Below, in pieces: positions 1 to 9,212 of a DNA stretch of 64,000 bases. Under the pieces are notes generated by a model. That model was not told where the DNA came from and made no database searches. It saw nothing but the letters and a program-made list of their open reading frames with translations. Made by a program: the position numbers and the translations under genes. Each line of letters begins with the position of its first letter. Position 1 is the stretch's first letter. Origin of the DNA: Actinomadura pelletieri DSM 43383 (lineage in GTDB: Bacteria; Actinomycetota; Actinomycetes; Streptosporangiales; Streptosporangiaceae); the NCBI RefSeq assembly GCF_003634705.1, contig NZ_RBWU01000003.1, forward strand, positions 186,001 through 250,000, read 5' to 3'.

Positions 1-475
1 CCTCGGGGAACCGGACGTCGTAGCAGGTCTGCATGCCGAACGTGACACCGTCGACCGTGAACGTCTCCGGGTCGGTGAGGTCGCCGGGCCGCACCAGCGC
101 CGACTCCTTGTAGCCGAACGCGTCATAGAGGTGGATCTTGCGGTATTCGGCGACGATGTTCCCGCCGGGACCGAACGCGAGGAGCGTGTTGGAGATGCGG
201 CCCGGGTCGTCCAGCCGCTCGTTCACACCCGCGACGACGTAGATTCCATGCCGTGTCGCCAGGTTGCCGAGGCCGGTGACGAACGGGCCGTCGAGGGACT
301 CCGCCGAGTCGAGGAACCGCTCGTCCAGTTTCGGCGCGGTGAACATGGCGAACTCGGGGAACACGACGACGTCCGCGCCGTGCCCGACCGCCTCATCCGT
401 CAGCTTGCCGATCGTCGCGAGGTTCTCGTCCTTGTCGACGCCCGGCGCGAACTGCGCCACCGCGACCTGCACCAT
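1..475 (-). CDS. carbon-nitrogen hydrolase (nitrilase superfamily), C-terminus outside window
   Basis: N-terminal 158 codons of a nitrilase/amidase-fold hydrolase reading leftward off the window. The start ATG is at 475-473 and the protein opens MVQVAVAQFAPGVDKDENL, the usual first beta strand. All three catalytic residues can be located: Glu in FPEFAMF, Lys in YRKIHLYDAFG, and Cys in GMQTCYDVRFPE. Members cleave C-N bonds in small amides, nitriles or carbamoyl compounds in the cytoplasm; the substrate cannot be told from this part. It lies 21 bp downstream of the helicase gene on the same strand, so they may be co-transcribed. Confidence 0.9.
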   Translation of the reverse strand, partial: MVQVAVAQFAPGVDKDENLATIGKLTDEAVGHGADVVVFPEFAMFTAPKLDERFLDSAESLDGPFVTGLGNLATRHGIYVVAGVNERLDDPGRISNTLLAFGPGGNIVAEYRKIHLYDAFGYKESALVRPGDLTDPETFTVDGVTFGMQTCYDVRFPE

Positions 476-496
476 GCCGCTCCCCTTTCCGTGTGT

Positions 497-3043
497 TCAC
501 AACCGGTCGACGCCGGTGACGCGGACGACCGCCTCACCCGCCTGATCGGAGCCCGCCAGGTCGACCTCGGCGCTGATGCCCCAGTCGTGGTGGCCCGCCG
601 GGTCGTCGAAGACCTGCCGGACGCGCCACAGCTCGTCCTCGGGGACCTCCTCGATCTGCAGCAGCTTCGGGCCCCTCGCGTCGGCGCCGGTGAGCAGTTC
701 GTCGTGCTCGGCGAAGTAGGCGTCCATCGCGTCCGCCCAGGCGTCGGCGCCGAAGTCGGGGTCGAGCGCGCCGAGTTCCTGGAACCGCTCCAGCGCCGCC
801 AACTCCACCCGCCGGAACATGGCGTTGCGGACCAGCACCCGGAACGCGCGGGAGTTCGCCGTCACCTTCGTGACCCGCTCCTCGATCGGCTGGTCCAGGT
901 TCTCCTCGGTGGGGTTGGCGAGCTGCTCCCACTCGTCCAGGAGGCTGGAGTCGACCTGCCGCACCAGCTCCCCCAGCCATTCGATCAGGTCGATCAGATC
1001 ATCGGTCTTGATCGACTCCGGGACGGTCTGCTGCAGCGCCTTGTACGCGCCCGACAGGTACCGCAGGACGAGCCCCTCGCCCCTGGCCAGCTCGTAGAAC
1101 GCGATGTACTCGGTGAACGTCATCGCCCGCTCGTACATGTCGCGCACGACCGACTTGGGGCGCAGCGGATGGTCACCGACCCACGGATGCCCGGCCCGGT
1201 AGATCTCGTACGCGGCGTCGAGCTCGTCCTCCAGCGGCTTCGGATGCTCGACGTCCTGGAGCAGCTCCATCCGCTCCTCGTACTCGATGCCCTCCGCCTT
1301 CATTTCCTGGACGGCCTCGCCCCGCGCCTTGTTGACCTGCGCCGCGATGATCTGCCGCGGGTCCTCCAGCGTCGCCTCGATGATCGACAGGACGTCCAGC
1401 GCGTACGACGGCGACGACGGGTCCAGGATGTCGAAAGCGGCCAGCGCGAACGTCGACAGCGCCTGGTTGAGCGCGAAGTCCTCCTGAAGGTCGACGGTGA
1501 TGCGCGCGTACCGGCCCATGTCGTCCGGCTCCGGCAGGACCTCCACGACACCGCCCGCCAGCAGCGACCGGTAGATCGCGATGGCCCGCGAGATGTGCCG
1601 CCGCCGCGCCGCCGGTTCCTCATGGTTGTCGGTGAGCAGTCGTTTCATCGCCTGGAACGCGTTGCCCGGCCGGGCGATCACCGACAGCAGCATCGCGTGA
1701 CTGACCTGGAACCGGGACCGGAGCATCTCCGGCTCGGCGTCCTGAAGCTTCGCGAAGACGTCCTCGTCCCAGCCGACGAACCCCTCGGGCGGCTTCTTGC
1801 GTTGCACCTTCCGCCGCTTCTTCGGGTCGTCGCCCGCCTTCGCCAGTGCCTTCTCGTTCTCCACCACGTGCTCGGGCGCCTGCGCCACGACGAACCCGAC
1901 GGTGTCGAACCCGGCCCGTCCGGCCCGTCCGGCGATCTGGTGGAACTCCCGCGCGCGGAGCCGCCGCACCCGGTGCCCGTCGTACTTGCTCAACGCCGTG
2001 AACACGACCGTCCGGATGGGCACGTTGACGCCGACGCCGAGCGTGTCCGTCCCGCAGATCACCTTCAGCAGCCCGGCCTGCGCGAGCCGCTCCACCAGCC
2101 GCCGGTACTTGGGCAGCATCCCCGCGTGGTGCACACCGATCCCGTGCCGGACGAACCGCGACAGGTTCCGCCCGAACTTCGTCGTGAACCTGAAGTTGCC
2201 GATCAGCTCCGCGATACGGGCCTTCTCCGCCTTCGTGCACACGTTGATGCTCATCAGCGACTGGGCGCGCTCGATCGCCGCCGCCTGCGTGAAGTGGACG
2301 AGGTAGATCGGGGCCTTCTGCTCGCCGAGAAGCTCCTCGATGGTCTCGTGCAGCGGCGTGACCCGGTAGTCGTAGATCAGCGGGACGGGCCGTTCCGCCG
2401 ACGTGACCAGCGCGGTCTGGCGGCCCGTCCGGCGGGTCAGGTCCTTCTGGAAGAACGTGACGTCCCCGAGGGTCGCCGACATCAGCAGGAACTGTGTCTG
2501 CGGCAGCTCCAGCAGCGGGATCTGCCAGGCCCATCCCCGTTCGGGTTCGGCGTAGAAGTGGAACTCGTCCATGACGACGACGCCGATGTCGGCGTCGGCG
2601 CCGTCCCGCAGGGCGATGTTGGCGAGGACCTCGGCGGTACAGCAGATGATCGGCGCGTCGGCGTTCACGCTGGCGTCGCCGGTCATCATGCCGACGTTGT
2701 CGCGTCCGAACATCTCGCACAGGTCGAAGAACTTCTCCGACACCAGCGCCTTGATCGGCGCCGTGTAGAACCCGACCTGGTCGCGTCCCATCGCGGCGAA
2801 CAGCGCCCCCGCCGCCACCAGGCTCTTCCCCGACCCGGTCGGCGTGGAGAGGATCACGTTGGCGCCGGACACGACCTCGATGAGCGCCTCCTCCTGCGCG
2901 GGATACAGCGTGATCCCGCGCCCCGACACCCACCGCTCGAACGCCTCGAACAGCGAATCGGGGTCGGTGTCGTTCCCGGACGGAAGCTCATCGATAAGGC
3001 TCACCCCTCCATCCTGCCCCCGATCACCCACTGCCCGTGTCAC
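497..3043 (-). CDS. DEAD/DEAH-box RNA helicase, Ski2/Mtr4-like (DUF3516-type C-terminus)
   Basis: Superfamily 2 helicase of about 848 residues. Visible motifs are Walker A STPTGSGKS, DEFH as motif II, MSATLG as motif III, and QIAGRAGRAGFD as motif VI. The long C-terminal half is helical and resembles the DUF3516 region of actinobacterial Ski2-like helicases. Expected role is ATP-driven unwinding of RNA or RNA-protein complexes; the substrate is unknown. The start is uncertain. GTG at 3043 overlaps the stop of the upstream small ORF as GTGA and has GGAGG just before it, so I prefer it. GTG at 3055 and GTG at 3004 (with GGAGGG almost touching it) are alternatives. Conserved sequence begins near LIDELP. 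Confidence 0.9.
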   Translation of the reverse strand: MTRAVGDRGQDGGVSLIDELPSGNDTDPDSLFEAFERWVSGRGITLYPAQEEALIEVVSGANVILSTPTGSGKSLVAAGALFAAMGRDQVGFYTAPIKALVSEKFFDLCEMFGRDNVGMMTGDASVNADAPIICCTAEVLANIALRDGADADIGVVVMDEFHFYAEPERGWAWQIPLLELPQTQFLLMSATLGDVTFFQKDLTRRTGRQTALVTSAERPVPLIYDYRVTPLHETIEELLGEQKAPIYLVHFTQAAAIERAQSLMSINVCTKAEKARIAELIGNFRFTTKFGRNLSRFVRHGIGVHHAGMLPKYRRLVERLAQAGLLKVICGTDTLGVGVNVPIRTVVFTALSKYDGHRVRRLRAREFHQIAGRAGRAGFDTVGFVVAQAPEHVVENEKALAKAGDDPKKRRKVQRKKPPEGFVGWDEDVFAKLQDAEPEMLRSRFQVSHAMLLSVIARPGNAFQAMKRLLTDNHEEPAARRRHISRAIAIYRSLLAGGVVEVLPEPDDMGRYARITVDLQEDFALNQALSTFALAAFDILDPSSPSYALDVLSIIEATLEDPRQIIAAQVNKARGEAVQEMKAEGIEYEERMELLQDVEHPKPLEDELDAAYEIYRAGHPWVGDHPLRPKSVVRDMYERAMTFTEYIAFYELARGEGLVLRYLSGAYKALQQTVPESIKTDDLIDLIEWLGELVRQVDSSLLDEWEQLANPTEENLDQPIEERVTKVTANSRAFRVLVRNAMFRRVELAALERFQELGALDPDFGADAWADAMDAYFAEHDELLTGADARGPKLLQIEEVPEDELWRVRQVFDDPAGHHDWGISAEVDLAGSDQAGEAVVRVTGVDRL

Positions 3044-3147
3044 CGCCTCCGCCACCCCGTGACGATCGCCGCCGCGATCCCGATCCCCGCCGCCACCACG
3101 TTGAGCACCCCGCCGATCACCGGCGCCAGCTCCGCGACCGTCTGCAT
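3040..3147 (-). CDS. small hydrophobic membrane peptide, 35 aa
   Basis: A 35-codon ORF starting at ATG 3147, with GGAGTGAGGG placed as a good ribosome-binding site. It has a single hydrophobic stretch (APVIGGVLNVVAAGIGIAAA) followed by a basic tail WRRR, the pattern of a one-helix membrane peptide with a cytoplasmic basic end. Its TGA overlaps a GTG start candidate of the helicase (GTGA), which suggests translational coupling. I do not recognise a family. It could serve mainly as a leader peptide for helicase translation. Confidence 0.5.
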   Translation of the reverse strand: MQTVAELAPVIGGVLNVVAAGIGIAAAIVTGWRRR

Positions 3148-3306
3148 GACCCTCACTCCGTTCCGTCTCCGACGAACGAGATCAGGTTCTCCGGGCACTG
3201 CGGAGGCTGCGTGTGCGCTGCCGTGCCGCGTTGGTCGTGCCCCTCGTGTCACACCTTTGACCTGCGTGGTTCTGCGGGACGAGCGCACACGGGCGCACAC
3301 CCGACG

Positions 3307-3903
3307 TCACGCGATGGCGTGCCCGTGGTCGGCCGCGAGCGACACGAGATCGGGCTCCCCGAACTGCTCGCGCATGGCGGTGAACGCCGCGACTTTGCCT
3401 CCCCCGAACCGCCGCACGTGGACGGCGTAGGAGTCGGCGGTGACGAACGTGGGCGGATCGGTCTTGCTGTGAAACTTGTCGGCGTACATGACGAGTCGTT
3501 CCTCGCCGGTTTCGGCCACATAGTCTCCGACGGGCAGCGGCAGTCGTTGCCGCTCGATGTCGTCCCGTGTAAGGCCCACACCGGTGTGGCGGGAACAGAA
3601 CCGGCAGATCTCCTCGGGGAAGCCCTCCGCCCGGAGGATCTCGTGCCCCAGAACCCCATGCCGGACGTAGCTCTTGTGGTCGAGTTCCCCGGTGACGTCG
3701 TACAGCCGGTAGACGCCGATGTCGTGCAGCAGACACCCGGCCCGGACGAGATCCTTGTCCACGTCGAGCCCGGCCCCGTCCATGATCTGCTCGGCGATCT
3801 CGCACACGATCACACAATGCGTCCAAACAAGCTCGAACGCCCCCGGACTCGGCGCATACCTCTCATGCAACGCCCGGATCTCGTCATCCCCTGGAACACG
3901 CAC
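3307..3903 (-). CDS. HD domain phosphohydrolase
   Basis: A 198-residue HD-fold protein. The metal-binding pattern looks intact: an upstream His in WTHCVIVCEIAEQI, the doublet in CLLHDIGVYRLYD, His in RHGVLGHEIL and CSRHTGVGL, and a late Asp in MYADKFHSKTD. Such proteins hydrolyse phosphate esters, often nucleotides; the substrate is not readable here. It starts with GTG at 3903, only 9 bp after the stop of the Hsp90-like giant gene on the same strand, so the two are probably co-transcribed. That partner carries an HD-like but apparently inactive region, so an active stand-alone HD enzyme next to it may be functionally meaningful. This HD family is also common elsewhere, so the link is inference. 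Confidence 0.88.
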   Translation of the reverse strand: MRVPGDDEIRALHERYAPSPGAFELVWTHCVIVCEIAEQIMDGAGLDVDKDLVRAGCLLHDIGVYRLYDVTGELDHKSYVRHGVLGHEILRAEGFPEEICRFCSRHTGVGLTRDDIERQRLPLPVGDYVAETGEERLVMYADKFHSKTDPPTFVTADSYAVHVRRFGGGKVAAFTAMREQFGEPDLVSLAADHGHAIA

Positions 3904-3912
3904 CCGGCAAGC

Positions 3913-6900
3913 CTACGGCGCAGAAATCCATGGAACTCTCTCCAGTGCCGCCGCGATGCTTTCGTCCACGTCCGGAACCTCCATACCCAACCATCGCAAC
4001 CGCTCGGCCACCCGCCGCAACGACATCTTCACCTTCCCTGTCACCCACAGCAGATGGAACAGCGGCACAGGTTCGTCCACGTCAAGCCACACATCCGTGG
4101 CGTTCCAGCGGTGACGCGTCAGCACAAGATCCATCGGATCCGCCACCTCGTCGATGTCCCCGGGCGGCAGAGTCATCCCGCACTCGGCCAGCCACTCGGC
4201 GGCTGCTCGCGGGCTCATCCCCAGTTCAACGGATGCCCTGATCAGATGGAACCTGGTGACGGGACGGTCCGGGTCGAGCCTCCTTCCCCGTGGAAAGAAG
4301 TCCTTGGAAAGCAACCGAAGCATCGGTTCGTCGATCTTCTCGGGAAGCGGTCCATTCGGAACCTCCAAACCGTATGCGCTGAGGCGCGCCGCCCCATAGG
4401 CGGGCTCGACTGCTGCATGGCTACTCGCGGCAAGCAATTCCGGCAGCGTGATTCTTGTGCTGAACGAGAACGATGGTGGAAGGCCATCACCGTCTCGACT
4501 GAGCAGCTTCATGTCCACACCGGAAACACGCTCGGGCAATTGTTCGGAAACGAGGATTCCGTATGCCGCCAGACGGGCGGCGACTTGCCGAACAGGCAGG
4601 CCCGAGGCGAGTGACGCACGAACAAGATGAGCAGGAGAAAGAGGAAGACCGGACTCGAACTCATCTCGTTCGTAGTAGCCGAGCTTCCAGTCGAACAACT
4701 GATAATCGTCTTCCGAAGGCCGAGAGGGCAACGCAAGTTTTTCGACTCTAAAGCCGAACTCCCGCAACCTTTCACAGGCATCCTCAGTCGATATTCCCAA
4801 CTCTCGTGCCGCTCTGACCACGTGACTGCTCGGCAGTGACAGCGGCCTGCTGTTGATCGGGTCATCTGCTTCCGCGTCCCAACACAGCAGGCGCAGGTCT
4901 TGGGTCGAGAGTGGTCCCGTCGGCAGGTCACGGGAAGGGAGCCTGTGACCGTATTCCTCAAGCCGCGCCGCCAACTCTCGCATCCCATGGCCGAACTGGA
5001 GGGCCACAGCGACGAGATGCCCGAGGGGAACGACGTCGACCGCGTCCAGCCACTTGGGCCTGCCGTCGCGTCGTTCGCTGAGCAGAGCGAGATCGATTTC
5101 GGACACGGCGGTTTCGGGGAATCGCTCTGGCTCGATCTCATCAATCCCCAGGCTGGCGGCCCGCCTGGCGACCTGACGGGGCGTGGTTCCGGTGAGATAC
5201 GCATTCCAAAGCATGTGTCCTGGGCTGGCGCCGATTCTCCCTGGCTTCCAACTCCAGTCATTCGGGTTCGGACGGCGGTCCGGCTGGATAGGAGCGTCGT
5301 TGAAACCTAGGAGAATCGAGTCGGACGGCAGCGCACGCAGTACCCTCCGACTATCGATCCGGGTGGCCTCGGTAAGCCGCCACAGCCCCCCGTGGGCCGC
5401 GAGTCGCCATAGCAGCACGTGATCGTCCACATAAGGCCCAAAGTTGGACAACCAATAGCTGGGGGCCTCGTCTATCGACCGCTGTTCGCCTTCGTCGCCG
5501 TGCAGGATAAGATGGGAGTCTTGCAGAAAACATCCGTGCCGAGCGATGTCCAACGTGCTCACTCTCGTCGTGAAAACCGGGCCGGTCTCGGCGGCGGTCT
5601 CGCTGATGAGGTCGCCGAGCCCAGGACTGGCTTCCGTGACATTGCTCAGCCAGCGCACATCAAGCAGCTCTTTCCCCGCGGTCAAAAGCTCGTCCACTGC
5701 CGACCGCAGCAGTCGTTCAACGTCGTCCGAAACATCGGAAAGGACTGTTCTTCGGTCTACTGAGAGCCGTTCGGGCGCATGTTTGCCGGTGAGGTTGACG
5801 ACCACACCGTGCAGGGTTCCGTCCCCTAGCCCGGCGAAGACTCCGCGCCGAACGCTCGGCCGGACGTAGATGCCGTCAACGAGAAGACCTCCACCCTTTT
5901 CGCACCAGACCACCTGTCCACCGTCATCGTCCTTCCACGGCACGAGCTTGCCGTGCACGTCGAGGCCGTCGGTCTCCCAGGACGGGCGGGCACGAGGCCG
6001 CAACAGGCCCGGGTCCCAGGTCTCCCGTTGAGAACCGTGCTCGGCGACGGTCGCGAACTCGGCGACCCCGAGGAGGCGACGCAGTTCGTCGACACAGGAC
6101 GGAGCGGCCTCGTTCTCCCGCAGGTAGAGCCTCACCGTGGTGCCCGAAGAACGGTCGGCGGGGAGGTGCTCAATGCGGAACAAATGCCCCGGGCCGAAGA
6201 TCGAGACCTTCAGCGTGGGGTGGGAACGGTGGCCGTGGTCGAGGGGGCGGGTGACGATCTCGATCTCGTCGGCGATCATGAAGTAGCTGAGGACGCCGAT
6301 ACCGAAGCGGCTGTTGGCGTGGAACGGGACGGGCGGGTCGGCGCTCTTCCAGTCGGCCGACTCGACCAGGAATTCGGTGGTGTCGGTGAAGCGGGTGCCT
6401 GCCTGGGAGAAGACGTCGGTGAGGACGGACTCGGTCATTCCGATTCCGTTGTCGCGGCATTCGAGGTAGGGGCGACCGTCCGCGTCCACGCCCTGGGTGA
6501 ACTGGATGCGGCCTTCCCAGCGGTCCAGCCAGTCGCCCTGGCTGCGATAGGCATGGCGGGCGCGGCGGTACCGGCAGGCGTCGAGCGCGTTCTGGTACAG
6601 CTCGCGAATGGCCAGGCCACGGTCCTGGTAGAGCTGCTCCCCCATCAGCAGTTCCTGGACGCGCCGCTCGTCCAACCGGAATCGGCTGACACGTTGGAAG
6701 AGGAGACGCCCGTCATCGTCGGTGCCGGGCCTGACATCATCGGCGGATGCACGGGCGGGCAGTCCCGTGAGCCCCTGCATCGTGGAGTGGTCCCCGCAAC
6801 TCTGCCTGACCGTGTGCAGCAGGGCGTCGACCTGGCTGGCGTATTGGCGCAGTCCTTCGAGTTCGGCGGCGTGGTGACAGTCGGCGCGTAGGACGAGGCA

Positions 6901-8091
6901 ATCCGTCTGGAGCACCCACTTCGCTCGGCTCATGGCGGTTCTCCGCAGCTCGGCCAAGTCGACGGGATGCGGAATGCCCAGGTGGCGGACGACGACGTCC
7001 GGAAGTCGGACGAGATCGAGTGTGAGGGCGTAGGCGACCGTGAGCACCTGCCCGATCAACAGTTCCCTGACCCGCTGTTCGTAGGGCTCGCCCACGAACA
7101 GGACCGACTCGAACTGTGGGGCGTTCTTCCGGTCGGTGTCCCCCAGTTCGGAGAGGTCGCGGCGCAGCGCGGCGAGGAACCGCTGGACGGTCTTCTCGTC
7201 CAGTACCTCGTCCCGCAGACGGTCGTCGCCGATCTCCGTTTCGTTCAACATGTCACGGACGGCCCCTAGTGCGTACGCCTGCGGATGGCGGGCCGCCCAG
7301 CGGTGGAACAACCACCAGCCGATCTCCGTGGCCGCGGAGTCGCGGTCGGGGAGAGTGCGGGCACGCGCACGGTCCACCAGTTCACGCTGTCCGCCGAGGA
7401 AGGTCTCGTACTCGCGACGCGCCCCGTCACCGCCAGTAGAGCCGAGATCGAGCGGGCGGATGCCGCGATGCGCGGCGAGCGTTCTGGCCATGTGCGTATG
7501 GTGCAGAAGCGGAACGAGCACGAGCAGTGCCGCCTCGGCCGGAGAAAGATCGCACAGGGACTCCGCGAACCGGGTGCGCAGGAGCCAGTCCGTCCGCTTG
7601 CTGAAGCGGGCGGCCAGTTCCTGGTCGAGCCAGGGGTCGTCGGCCAGGGCCGCCTCACTCTCGCCGCTCAGAACGCCCAAGCGCCCGGCGAGGCCGATGC
7701 TCGCGTCCCTGAAGGGGGAGGCGTCGCGCTGCGGGTCGACCAGCGTCCACGCGATGTGCTCAGAGATGTGATCGGCCCACGGGTGCGAGGAAGCAGGGGC
7801 CACCTTGGCGGGCGGCGCCTGCTCGAAGAGGCGTACGGCAGCGCGCGCGTCGTCCACTCCCCCACCGAGGGCGCGGACGAGGGCGGAAAGCTGACGGTCG
7901 TCGACCGGACGGCTCCGTCCACGGAGGATGTCGTTGACCCGGGACGCCGACGAGAGGCTCATCTCGGCGCAGATTTCGCGGAGGCTCTTTCGACCGTTGT
8001 CCTGATGGACGGTGTCGAGCAGTTCCAACAGTCGCCGGTACGGGCCGTCCTCCGGCCAGGCCGTGCGATCGATCCGATGTCCGCCCGTCAC
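3913..8091 (-). CDS. HTH / inactive-HD-like / Hsp90-type ATPase / wHTH-repeat conflict protein
   Basis: A 1,392-residue multidomain protein, starting at GTG 8091 with GGAGG 5 bp upstream. Residues about 18-76 form an XRE-like HTH (REICAEMSLSSASRVNDIL). Residues about 105-470 are helical and resemble the inactive HD-like region of Hsp90-linked conflict proteins (iHD-CE, from memory); no intact HD doublet is seen. A Bergerat ATPase follows: ELYQNALDA near 497 matches the Hsp90 ELISNASDA box, then DNGIGM near 547, FGIGVLSYFM near 596 and SSGTTVRLYL near 647. LSVDRRTVL resembles the Hsp90 middle domain. From about residue 1000 there are seven repeats of the form H-hh-A-(x)n-A-RL-x3-G. ATPase residues look functional. 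The downstream HD gene is 9 bp away. No effector nuclease is visible in the pair. Function in immunity or regulated signalling is inferred from architecture. Confidence 0.85.
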   Translation of the reverse strand: MTGGHRIDRTAWPEDGPYRRLLELLDTVHQDNGRKSLREICAEMSLSSASRVNDILRGRSRPVDDRQLSALVRALGGGVDDARAAVRLFEQAPPAKVAPASSHPWADHISEHIAWTLVDPQRDASPFRDASIGLAGRLGVLSGESEAALADDPWLDQELAARFSKRTDWLLRTRFAESLCDLSPAEAALLVLVPLLHHTHMARTLAAHRGIRPLDLGSTGGDGARREYETFLGGQRELVDRARARTLPDRDSAATEIGWWLFHRWAARHPQAYALGAVRDMLNETEIGDDRLRDEVLDEKTVQRFLAALRRDLSELGDTDRKNAPQFESVLFVGEPYEQRVRELLIGQVLTVAYALTLDLVRLPDVVVRHLGIPHPVDLAELRRTAMSRAKWVLQTDCLVLRADCHHAAELEGLRQYASQVDALLHTVRQSCGDHSTMQGLTGLPARASADDVRPGTDDDGRLLFQRVSRFRLDERRVQELLMGEQLYQDRGLAIRELYQNALDACRYRRARHAYRSQGDWLDRWEGRIQFTQGVDADGRPYLECRDNGIGMTESVLTDVFSQAGTRFTDTTEFLVESADWKSADPPVPFHANSRFGIGVLSYFMIADEIEIVTRPLDHGHRSHPTLKVSIFGPGHLFRIEHLPADRSSGTTVRLYLRENEAAPSCVDELRRLLGVAEFATVAEHGSQRETWDPGLLRPRARPSWETDGLDVHGKLVPWKDDDGGQVVWCEKGGGLLVDGIYVRPSVRRGVFAGLGDGTLHGVVVNLTGKHAPERLSVDRRTVLSDVSDDVERLLRSAVDELLTAGKELLDVRWLSNVTEASPGLGDLISETAAETGPVFTTRVSTLDIARHGCFLQDSHLILHGDEGEQRSIDEAPSYWLSNFGPYVDDHVLLWRLAAHGGLWRLTEATRIDSRRVLRALPSDSILLGFNDAPIQPDRRPNPNDWSWKPGRIGASPGHMLWNAYLTGTTPRQVARRAASLGIDEIEPERFPETAVSEIDLALLSERRDGRPKWLDAVDVVPLGHLVAVALQFGHGMRELAARLEEYGHRLPSRDLPTGPLSTQDLRLLCWDAEADDPINSRPLSLPSSHVVRAARELGISTEDACERLREFGFRVEKLALPSRPSEDDYQLFDWKLGYYERDEFESGLPLSPAHLVRASLASGLPVRQVAARLAAYGILVSEQLPERVSGVDMKLLSRDGDGLPPSFSFSTRITLPELLAASSHAAVEPAYGAARLSAYGLEVPNGPLPEKIDEPMLRLLSKDFFPRGRRLDPDRPVTRFHLIRASVELGMSPRAAAEWLAECGMTLPPGDIDEVADPMDLVLTRHRWNATDVWLDVDEPVPLFHLLWVTGKVKMSLRRVAERLRWLGMEVPDVDESIAAALERVPWISAP

Positions 8092-8235
8092 GTACGCCTC
8101 CCAACGCCGTCCAAAACGTATCTACACGTCCCGTAGGCGGCGGACCACCGGAACCGCGCAACGGCCGATTAGGGACGCACCGTTCGGCAACAACCTGCTG
8201 GACGGAACAGCCACTGATCACAAGGGGGAACAGCC

Positions 8236-8421
8236 ATGGGCAAGAAGGACGAGGCGAACGATCGGGGTCCCGGGGCCAGTTCGGGGCTGGAGGACCAGCC
8301 GCACGAGCGGGTCGTCCCGGGTACCGAAAGCGCCGAGGAGGGCTACGAGTCCGACGCCGAGAGCGGCACCCGTGAGGGCGACCCGATCGCCGGGGTCGAG
8401 CGCGATCCGGACGAGTCGTGA
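8236..8421 (+). CDS. small acidic hypothetical protein, 61 aa
   Basis: A short, strongly hydrophilic, Asp/Glu/Ser/Gly-rich protein with no predicted secondary-structure core or membrane segment. It starts at ATG 8236 with AAGGGGGAA upstream. Its TGA overlaps the GTG start of the following SDR gene (GTGA), so the two are almost certainly translated together. It looks intrinsically disordered, like many small actinomycete stress-type proteins. I do not recognise a family and assign no function. Confidence 0.65.
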   Translation: MGKKDEANDRGPGASSGLEDQPHERVVPGTESAEEGYESDAESGTREGDPIAGVERDPDES

Positions 8422-9212
8422 CCTACGACCGCACCGCCATCATCACCGGCGCCGACTCCGGCATCGGCAAGGCGACGGCCGTCGCCCTGGCGCGGAAGGG
8501 GTTCGATGTCGGGATCACCTACCGGTCCGACCGTGAAGGGGCCGAGGGGACGGCACGGGAGGTCGAGGCGGAGGGACGGCGCGCCGCCGTCCGGCAGCAC
8601 GACCTGACAGATCCCGAACGGGCGGCCGGGGCCGTGGACGAACTGGCCGACGAACTGGGCGGCCTCGGCGTCCTCGTCAACAACGCCGGAACGGGGAGCA
8701 TGCGCCACCTCCTCGACATGGACTTCGAGGAGTGGCGAGAGGTCATCTCCGTCGATCTCGACGGCGCGTTCCTGTGCTCGCAGCGGGCCGCCCGACGAAT
8801 GGTGCGGAGAGGCGAGGGCGGCCGCATCGTCAACGTGACCAGCGTCCACGAGGAGTACCCACGCATCGGCGCCGGGCCGTACTGCGCCGCCAAAGGCGGG
8901 CTGAAGATGCTGGCGAGAACCCTGGCACTGGAGCTGTCCGAACACGGGATCACCGTGAACACAGTCGCGCCGGGCGAAATCGCGACGCCGATGACCGGGC
9001 AGCATGACGAACCGCCGAGGCCGGACAGCCGGGCCGGGTATCCGCTGGCCCGGCCCGGCCACGCCCGCGAGGTCGCGGACGCGATCGCGTTCCTCGCCGC
9101 CCCCGAGGCGTCCTACATCACGGGTGCCTCCCTGTTCGTGGACGGCGGACTCGTCCTCATGGGCCCGCAGGCGGCCGGAGCTCTCACGTCGGCGGATTGG
9201 CGCGAGGGGTGA
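8418..9212 (+). CDS. short-chain dehydrogenase/reductase (SDR)
   Basis: A 264-residue classical SDR. It has the NAD(P) glycine motif TGADSGIGKA at residues 10-19, NNAG, an active-site Ser in NVTSVHE, and the YCAAK catalytic Tyr/Lys pair. The C-terminus has the common ASYITGASLFVDGG signature. It should be a cytoplasmic oxidoreductase acting on an alcohol or carbonyl substrate; similarity by eye is to the glucose/glycerol dehydrogenase-like SDRs, but the substrate is open. It is coupled by GTGA to the small acidic protein upstream. Its 3' end overlaps the convergent S33 hydrolase gene by 29 bp. Confidence 0.92.
   Translation: MTYDRTAIITGADSGIGKATAVALARKGFDVGITYRSDREGAEGTAREVEAEGRRAAVRQHDLTDPERAAGAVDELADELGGLGVLVNNAGTGSMRHLLDMDFEEWREVISVDLDGAFLCSQRAARRMVRRGEGGRIVNVTSVHEEYPRIGAGPYCAAKGGLKMLARTLALELSEHGITVNTVAPGEIATPMTGQHDEPPRPDSRAGYPLARPGHAREVADAIAFLAAPEASYITGASLFVDGGLVLMGPQAAGALTSADWREG

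Noticed and set aside
131..3430. 1,099-codon plus-strand open frame
   Set aside because: It is antisense to the helicase; its Arg/Val/Leu/Asp-rich composition is typical of the open complementary frame in high-GC DNA, with no domain.
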